64,000 nt of DNA from Burkholderia sp. Ax-1719. GTDB taxonomy: Bacteria; Pseudomonadota; Gammaproteobacteria; Burkholderiales; Burkholderiaceae. Below are positions 59,972-64,000 of the stretch, in pieces (position 1 is the stretch's first letter; the number at the start of each line of letters is the position of its first letter). A program made the position numbers and the translations under genes. Location of the stretch: the NCBI RefSeq assembly GCF_011753055.1, contig NZ_VWWJ01000020.1:62001-126000 (forward strand), written 5' to 3'. The notes beneath the pieces were generated by a model. That model saw only the letters and a list, made by a program, of their open reading frames with translations. It was not told the origin of the DNA and did not search any database.

Positions 59972-60451
59972 ATGCCTGTACGCGTACAGACCGAAGATTT
60001 CGACCTGTCGACCGAAGTCGCGCAGCTTCGCGCGCACAATCCGGCGATTGGCGCGGTGGCCTGTTTTGTCGGCACCGTGCGCGATCTCAACGACGGCAGC
60101 AGTGTCGCGGGGATGGAACTCGAGCACTATCCGGGGATGACGGAAAAGGCGCTCGAAGCCATCGTGACGCAGGCGCAGCAGCGCTGGCCCGGCATCGAGG
60201 TGCTGGTGGTGCATCGGGTGGGCAAGCTCGCGCCGCTCGACCAGATCGTGCTGGTGGCGACCACCTCGAAGCATCGCGGCGATGCGTTTGCTTCGTGCGA
60301 GTTCGTGATGGACTACCTCAAGACCGAAGCGCCGTTCTGGAAGAAGGAAGAGACCGAACACGGCGCGCGCTGGGTCGACGCACGGACGAGCGACGATGCG
60401 GCGCTGGCCCGCTGGGGCGTGAAGTCGGGTAATGCCACTGACGAAGCCTGA
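59972..60451 (+). CDS. moaE: Molybdopterin synthase large subunit MoaE
   Basis: 159 residues. FDLSTEVAQLRAHNPAIGAVACFVGTVRDLNDGSSVAGMELEHYPGMTEKALEAI, VLVVHRVGKLAPLDQIVLVATTSKHRGDAFASCEFVMDYLKTEAPFWKKE carries the conserved Arg/Lys active site. AGGAGG lies ahead of the ATG. Its stop overlaps a leftover hipB-like frame. Confidence 0.94.
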   Translation: MPVRVQTEDFDLSTEVAQLRAHNPAIGAVACFVGTVRDLNDGSSVAGMELEHYPGMTEKALEAIVTQAQQRWPGIEVLVVHRVGKLAPLDQIVLVATTSKHRGDAFASCEFVMDYLKTEAPFWKKEETEHGARWVDARTSDDAALARWGVKSGNATDEA

Positions 60452-60555
60452 GCAAGCTTTTCCTGATTCTCGACGGGCTGGGGCTGAGCCTGCTGGTGAT
60501 GCCGCGCGCGCAAGCCCTCGATGTTCTGGACCGGCTGGGCAGCGCCGCAAGCTGA
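60448..60555 (+). pseudogene. hipB: C-terminal remnant of a HipB-like antitoxin
   Basis: The frame starting in the moaE stop codon reads LSKLFLILDGLGLSLLVMPRAQALDVLDRLGSAAS then stop. This matches the last helix and tail of HipB/XRE antitoxins (E. coli HipB has TTFFKILQSLELSM at this place). No start or HTH precedes it, so the 5' part has been lost, with the break exactly at the end of moaE. Confidence 0.65.
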
Positions 60556-60597
60556 CGACACCCGGCATACCGGCGACGCCGGACCGGAGCGCCGCTT

Positions 60598-60726
60598 ATG
60601 CGCCACTTCCTGCACGTTTCTACCCACGGCGAACCCGTGGGCTCGCTCGGTTTCGAGCCGCGCGAGGACCGTTACGACTTCAGCTATGCCGACGACTGGC
60701 GCGCTCGGCGTTGTGAGCGTGTTTAG
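60598..60726 (+). pseudogene. hipA: N-terminal remnant of a HipA-like kinase toxin
   Basis: MRHFLHVSTHGEPVGSLGFEPREDRYDFSYADDWRAR is the start of a HipA protein (the N-terminal HipA domain has V-x-G-L and FxYDxxW patterns). The frame then runs into RCERV and stops at 60724, where the M23 peptidase gene ends on the other strand. The kinase part is absent. Together with the hipB remnant 42 bases upstream it marks a deleted toxin-antitoxin locus. Confidence 0.65.
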
Positions 60727-62150
60727 CCCATGTGCCACGGCTTCATGAGCGACGCGGTGCGTTCCGCAGCTGGCGGCAGCGACGGCAGCGCAGCGAGGCG
60801 CGTACGGGCCGTTTCTACACGCGCATCGAAGGCGGTGCGTGCCAGACCCGTCAGCGGTGCGATGAATTCGCGCGATGTCAGCGTGAGCGGATCGATCGGC
60901 TGGTCGTAGCGCCGGACTTCGAAGTGCAGGTGCGGCCCGGTCGTCGTGCCGGTGCGCCCGACATAGCCGATCACCTGACCTTGCTCGACGCGCTGGCCGG
61001 ATCGCAGCCCGGCCGCCCAGGACGCAAGGTGCGCATAGCGGGTCGAATAGCCATCGTCGTGACGCAGCACCACCAGCTTGCCGTAGCCACGTCCGCTGGC
61101 GGCCAGTTCGAGCGTGCCCGCCGCGGCGGCGTAAATCGGTGTGCCGATCGGTGCGGTCAGATCGACGCCCGCATGAAAGCGCGGCTCGCCGAAGACCGGA
61201 TGCGTGCGCATGCCAAACGGCGAACTCACGCGCCGATAGTCGAGCGGCATGGCGAACGGCCTGCCCGCGAGCAGCTTGCCGTCGAGCGTGTAGTAGGCGC
61301 CCTGGCCGGAGTCCGGCGCGGTGAACCACAGGGCGTCGTAGGTTTCGCCTTGCAGGAGCAGCGAAATCGAGGCGATGCGAGGTGTGCCCTGTCCATCGGC
61401 GAAGCTCAGCATCACACGGAACGCGTCGCCGGCTTGCGCGGGGGCATCGGGGTCCACGTGACCCGCGAAGAGTGCCGTGATCTGTGTGGCGATGCTGGCG
61501 GGCAGACCAGCTTGCGCGAGTGCGTCGCGCAAGGTCGTGTCGATCGGGCCCGCTGACGCCTGAATTGTGCTGGCGGTCAGCCCGGCACCATCAACATCGC
61601 TTGTCGGGAGCGGGATAATATGGCCGGACCATCGGTGTGCATGGGGAACGTTCGCCAATTGCTCGTCGTACAGGTCGGCAAGCGGCAGACACATCGAGGC
61701 GAGACGCGAGCAGACGATGGCGGCTTCGTGCTCGTCCGGCTGCATGCGCATGCCGAACGGCGAAATATCGGTGTGCTGTGCGGTGTTTTGTGCGAAGGGT
61801 TGAGCGAATACGCCATCGACGTCATGCAACGATGGCCAGATGGCGTCGAAGGACGTCACCGGCAGTGTTCCCGGCGCGCTTATGTCTTCCGCAAACGGGG
61901 CGTGGGTGAACACCGGGCCATAGGAGGACGCCGTCGACATGGCGGCATGCGCGCCGGACGTGAACGCCGAGGTCGCGCACAGCGCCAGCAGTACGGCAAC
62001 GCCGTAAAGCGCCTTGCGCCTGAGCGGCAGGCTGGTCGGCGTGCCTGGCCGGGAAGTGGTTTGCCCGCGGTCGTGCCCGCGCGCGAGGAGTGAGCGAAAA
62101 GCGGCCACGTCGAGATCTCGCGATGAAAAGAAGAAAAGAGGCGCGGGCAA
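60723..62150 (-). CDS. M23-family peptidase (LytM domain), envelope
   Basis: 475 residues from a TTG at 62150; a GTG at 62108 is an alternative. A membrane/signal segment (LPLRRKALYGVAVLLALCATSAFTSGAHAA) lies near residues 43-70. An OapA-like middle region precedes the catalytic domain (about 320-430): GMRTHPVFGEPRFHAGVDLTAP (His and Asp zinc ligands) and TGPHLHFEVRRYDQP (HLHFE). All zinc residues are present, so an active peptidoglycan endopeptidase is likely. The stop overlaps the hipA remnant. Confidence 0.85.
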   Translation of the reverse strand: MPAPLFFFSSRDLDVAAFRSLLARGHDRGQTTSRPGTPTSLPLRRKALYGVAVLLALCATSAFTSGAHAAMSTASSYGPVFTHAPFAEDISAPGTLPVTSFDAIWPSLHDVDGVFAQPFAQNTAQHTDISPFGMRMQPDEHEAAIVCSRLASMCLPLADLYDEQLANVPHAHRWSGHIIPLPTSDVDGAGLTASTIQASAGPIDTTLRDALAQAGLPASIATQITALFAGHVDPDAPAQAGDAFRVMLSFADGQGTPRIASISLLLQGETYDALWFTAPDSGQGAYYTLDGKLLAGRPFAMPLDYRRVSSPFGMRTHPVFGEPRFHAGVDLTAPIGTPIYAAAAGTLELAASGRGYGKLVVLRHDDGYSTRYAHLASWAAGLRSGQRVEQGQVIGYVGRTGTTTGPHLHFEVRRYDQPIDPLTLTSREFIAPLTGLARTAFDARVETARTRLAALPSLPPAAERTASLMKPWHMG

Positions 62151-62314
62151 AAGCCGCCATGCAGGTCAGTACACGACAGCGGCGCGTGGCAAGGATCGGG
62201 ATCATCGCGCCGCGCAGCCCAACGAGCGATGAAGAAATTTTACGAATCCGCCTCAGGCGAATCTGTAGAACGAGTTCGAATGGAGAGGTGGGAGGGCGCG
62301 TCTGGCGATTGACC

Positions 62315-62326
62315 TTATGCGCATAA
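62315..62326. repeat. Perfect 12-bp palindrome TTATGCGCATAA
   Basis: Lies in the 255-base gap between the truncated hemoglobin stop and the M23 gene start, both on the minus strand. Could be an operator for the M23 gene; no known consensus assigned. Confidence 0.35.
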
Positions 62327-62405
62327 AACGGGGGCGGATTGATATTCTATTGCAACTAACCGCCAGTTTTGTGCGGCCACGCTGACTGGGTGGCGCGCGT
62401 CCTAC

Positions 62406-62957
62406 TCAAGCGGCTTCGTCCTGATCCATCGAACGGCCGATGATTCTGGCCGGAAACGGCTCGCCAGCAGGGCGTTCGGGCAGATCGTGACCGTGCCCTG
62501 CCGGATGGCGGCGCGGCGCAATCGCATCGAGCAATGCCTGCTGTTCGGCCGGAATCTTGAAATCCCAGCCGAAGCGGCTCAATTGCAGGCTTTGCGCGAT
62601 GCGCAATGCCGGTTCCATGAACTGCACGGCCGCTGCGGGTTCGTAGTGGGCCTGCACCGTATCCAGAAAGAGATACAGCCAGTGGCTGAAATGCTTCGGC
62701 TCCACGCCGGCCACGGGTTCGTGCGCCTGCTGCACATTGCCGCGATACGACTTGCTGCCGAGCACGAGGCTCGACCAGAACCGGACCATCTTCGGCAGAT
62801 GTTCGTCCCAGCGGCCGGCCAGCGCGCCGTCGAAGACCGGGCCGAGCAGGGAGTCGGCGCGCACGCGATCGTAGAACGCATAGACGAGTTCGCGGATGTT
62901 GTCTTCGGTGGGGGCGGTGTGCCGTGCGCACGGGGCGCTGGCGTTGGGGTGATTCAT
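62406..62957 (-). CDS. Group III truncated hemoglobin
   Basis: 183 residues from the ATG at 62957. ELVYAFYDRVRADSLLGPVFDGAL...WDEHLPKMVRFWSSLVLGSKSYRGNVQQAHEPV...HFSHWLYLFLDTV is the trHb III pattern. The C-terminal 50 residues (PRRHPAGHGHDLPERPAGE) are an unusual His/Pro-rich extension. Probably binds NO or O2; it is divergent from nsrR, an NO sensor, which supports a nitrosative-stress role. Confidence 0.85.
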   Translation of the reverse strand: MNHPNASAPCARHTAPTEDNIRELVYAFYDRVRADSLLGPVFDGALAGRWDEHLPKMVRFWSSLVLGSKSYRGNVQQAHEPVAGVEPKHFSHWLYLFLDTVQAHYEPAAAVQFMEPALRIAQSLQLSRFGWDFKIPAEQQALLDAIAPRRHPAGHGHDLPERPAGEPFPARIIGRSMDQDEAA

Positions 62958-63111
62958 GGCTGGGCCTGCGGGTGGGGTCGGGATCAAGCGTGGGATCAAG
63001 CGCTGAGCGGATCATGATACCCAGGCTCGCTAAAACGTGCATGCCGCTTGCATGTTAATGTATGGCTTCCACCTTCAGTGATTCAGTACCCCTGCCCAGA
63101 GCGCCGTCCCC

Positions 63112-63663
63112 ATGAGACTGACTGATTACACCGACTATTCGCTGCGCGTGATGCTGTATCTCGCCTTGCGCCGCGACGGCCTTGCGACGATTCAGGAAAT
63201 CTCGGACGCCTACGGCATCTCCAAGAACCATCTGATGAAGGTGGTCCAGCGTCTGGGCGAACTGGGTTGGGTCGACACCGTGCGCGGGCGCAACGGCGGG
63301 CTGCGGCTCGCGCCGAACTCGCCGTCGCTGAGCGTCGGAGCCGTGGTGCGCCAGACCGAGAACGATTTCGCGCTGGTCGGCTGTTTTCCGGATGAGCAGG
63401 GCGAACGCCGGCAGTGCGTCATTGAGCCGCAATGCCGCCTCAAACACGCGCTGGCGGCGGCGCGCGATGCCTTCCTCGCCGAACTCGACCGTCACACCAT
63501 CGGCGAGATTGCGCAACCGGCAAGCGGCCTCAGCGGCCTGCTGGGTCTGGCGCCGATCGAGTTCGTGCCGAATATGGCCAAGTCCGTGGCCAACTCCGCC
63601 GCAAACCCCGCCGCAAACCCCGCCGCAACCGTTGCGCCGCGCGCTCCATCGCGCGAGCATTGA
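63112..63663 (+). CDS. nsrR: Rrf2-family nitric oxide-sensing repressor NsrR
   Basis: 183 residues. MRLTDYTDYSLRVMLYLALR...TIQEISDAYGISKNHLMKVVQRLGELGWVDTVRGRNGGLRLA is the Rrf2/NsrR winged helix. Three Cys that bind the Fe-S cluster lie in LVGCFPDEQGERRQCVIEPQCRLKHAL. The last 25 residues include a small AANPAANPAA repeat from a 12-base tandem duplication. It represses NO-response genes and probably the divergent hemoglobin gene, and may bind the TGCATGTTAATGTA-like element near 63050. Confidence 0.88.
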   Translation: MRLTDYTDYSLRVMLYLALRRDGLATIQEISDAYGISKNHLMKVVQRLGELGWVDTVRGRNGGLRLAPNSPSLSVGAVVRQTENDFALVGCFPDEQGERRQCVIEPQCRLKHALAAARDAFLAELDRHTIGEIAQPASGLSGLLGLAPIEFVPNMAKSVANSAANPAANPAATVAPRAPSREH

Positions 63664-63785
63664 GTCCACGCGCAGCCGCGCCTTTACCTCTCGCTTATCT
63701 CAAGCCCGCAGCGACCGTCTGTCGCGGCGGCTGGCGGCGCTGCACACGCCTGTCGTAAAAATCGGAAAAAATGACGCGATCGGCG

Positions 63786-63813
63786 CTTGAAAATGGCGCA
63801 GGACCCCTTAAAT
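63786..63813 (+). promoter_or_regulatory. Sigma32-type heat-shock promoter of clpB
   Basis: CTTGAAAA at 63786-63793 and CCCCTTAAAT at 63804-63813, with 11 bases between CTTGAAA and CCCC, resemble the sigma32 pattern CTTGAAA / CCCCATNT, 40 bases ahead of clpB. Confidence 0.65.
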
Positions 63814-63852
63814 TTGGTGACAGTCAAGAATACTGTGGAGGTCTCGCTTTAA

Positions 63853-64000
63853 ATGAGAATCGACAAACTCACCACCAAGTTCCAGGAAGCACTCGCCGAC
63901 GCGCAAAGCCTCGCTGTCGGCCACGATAATCAATACATCGAACCGGTTCACCTGCTGGCGGCGCTCGTCGCGCAACAGGACGGTTCCGCGCGCTCGCTGA
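63853..64000 (+). CDS. clpB: ATP-dependent chaperone ClpB, N-terminal part (cut by window edge)
   Basis: The 49 visible residues, MRIDKLTTKFQEALADAQSLAVGHDNQYIEPVHLLAAL, are the N domain of ClpB. GGAGG precedes the ATG. The rest (about 810 residues with two AAA+ modules) lies right of the window. Disaggregase working with DnaK; heat-shock controlled, consistent with the sigma32-like promoter. Confidence 0.93.
   Translation, partial: MRIDKLTTKFQEALADAQSLAVGHDNQYIEPVHLLAALVAQQDGSARSL

Overview
The window is a GC-rich betaproteobacterial chromosome segment. It most resembles Burkholderia sensu lato (Burkholderia, Paraburkholderia or Caballeronia). The evidence is the gene content and order: lexA followed by sbp-cysT-cysW-cysA-cysB, rpsF-priB-rpsR-rplI-dnaB, a chromosomal arn (Ara4N) cluster with arnA split in two, nodIJ-type ABC genes away from any nodulation locus, and hom-thrC-moeA-moaD-moaE. 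No rRNA, tRNA or CRISPR was found.

Positions 1 to about 9370 are the right end of a prophage that enters from the left edge. It carries three consecutive virion genes that look like a podovirus (P22-type) DNA-ejection module, then a tailspike, then a tightly overlapped lysis cassette: two small holin-like genes, a GH73-type endolysin, Rz, Rz1 and a small unknown gene. A small minus-strand gene and an Arc-like ribbon-helix-helix gene follow. The right junction lies in the 5' end of dusA: the first 19 codons of the host gene (ending VAPMMD) remain at 9359-9415 on the minus strand and then run into phage DNA. The rest of dusA and the integrase should lie left of the window.

From 9400 to 18100 is mixed host housekeeping and accessory material: small secreted proteins, the aldo-keto reductase tas, a two-cysteine-cluster permease, nodIJ, a universal stress protein and hypothetical proteins. 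From 18100 to 26700 come lexA (two phased SOS boxes), the sulfate uptake operon with its regulator cysB, a DUF3300 protein and an L-asparaginase. The glyoxylate-to-glycerate operon gcl-hyi-glxR with a divergent LysR regulator occupies 27077-31800. A CuA-like cupredoxin, a Tat-exported phosphoesterase and an ECF sigma/anti-sigma pair follow.

From 35183 the ribosomal/replication operon has a clear sigma70 promoter. It is followed by dnaB, a DUF47-Pit phosphate uptake pair, an atypical SDR, an NlpC/P60 lipoprotein, phoH and bcp. Positions 45336-53021 hold the arn genes (B, C, split A, D, E-like and T) for adding 4-amino-arabinose to lipid A. Then come a Mth938-like protein, alaA, hom-thrC, a palindromic repeat element, moeA-moaD-moaE, remnants of a hipBA toxin-antitoxin locus, an M23 peptidase, a truncated hemoglobin facing nsrR, and the start of clpB behind a sigma32-like promoter.

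The most noteworthy items are the dusA attachment junction, the decayed hipBA fragments, the helically phased repeat arrays (lexA, the DUF47-pit leader, and 13629-13655), the SDR without its catalytic Tyr/Lys, and the ECF sigma factor with a long tail overlapping its anti-sigma gene. I did not find a clearly new multi-gene system; the uncharacterised items are listed individually.
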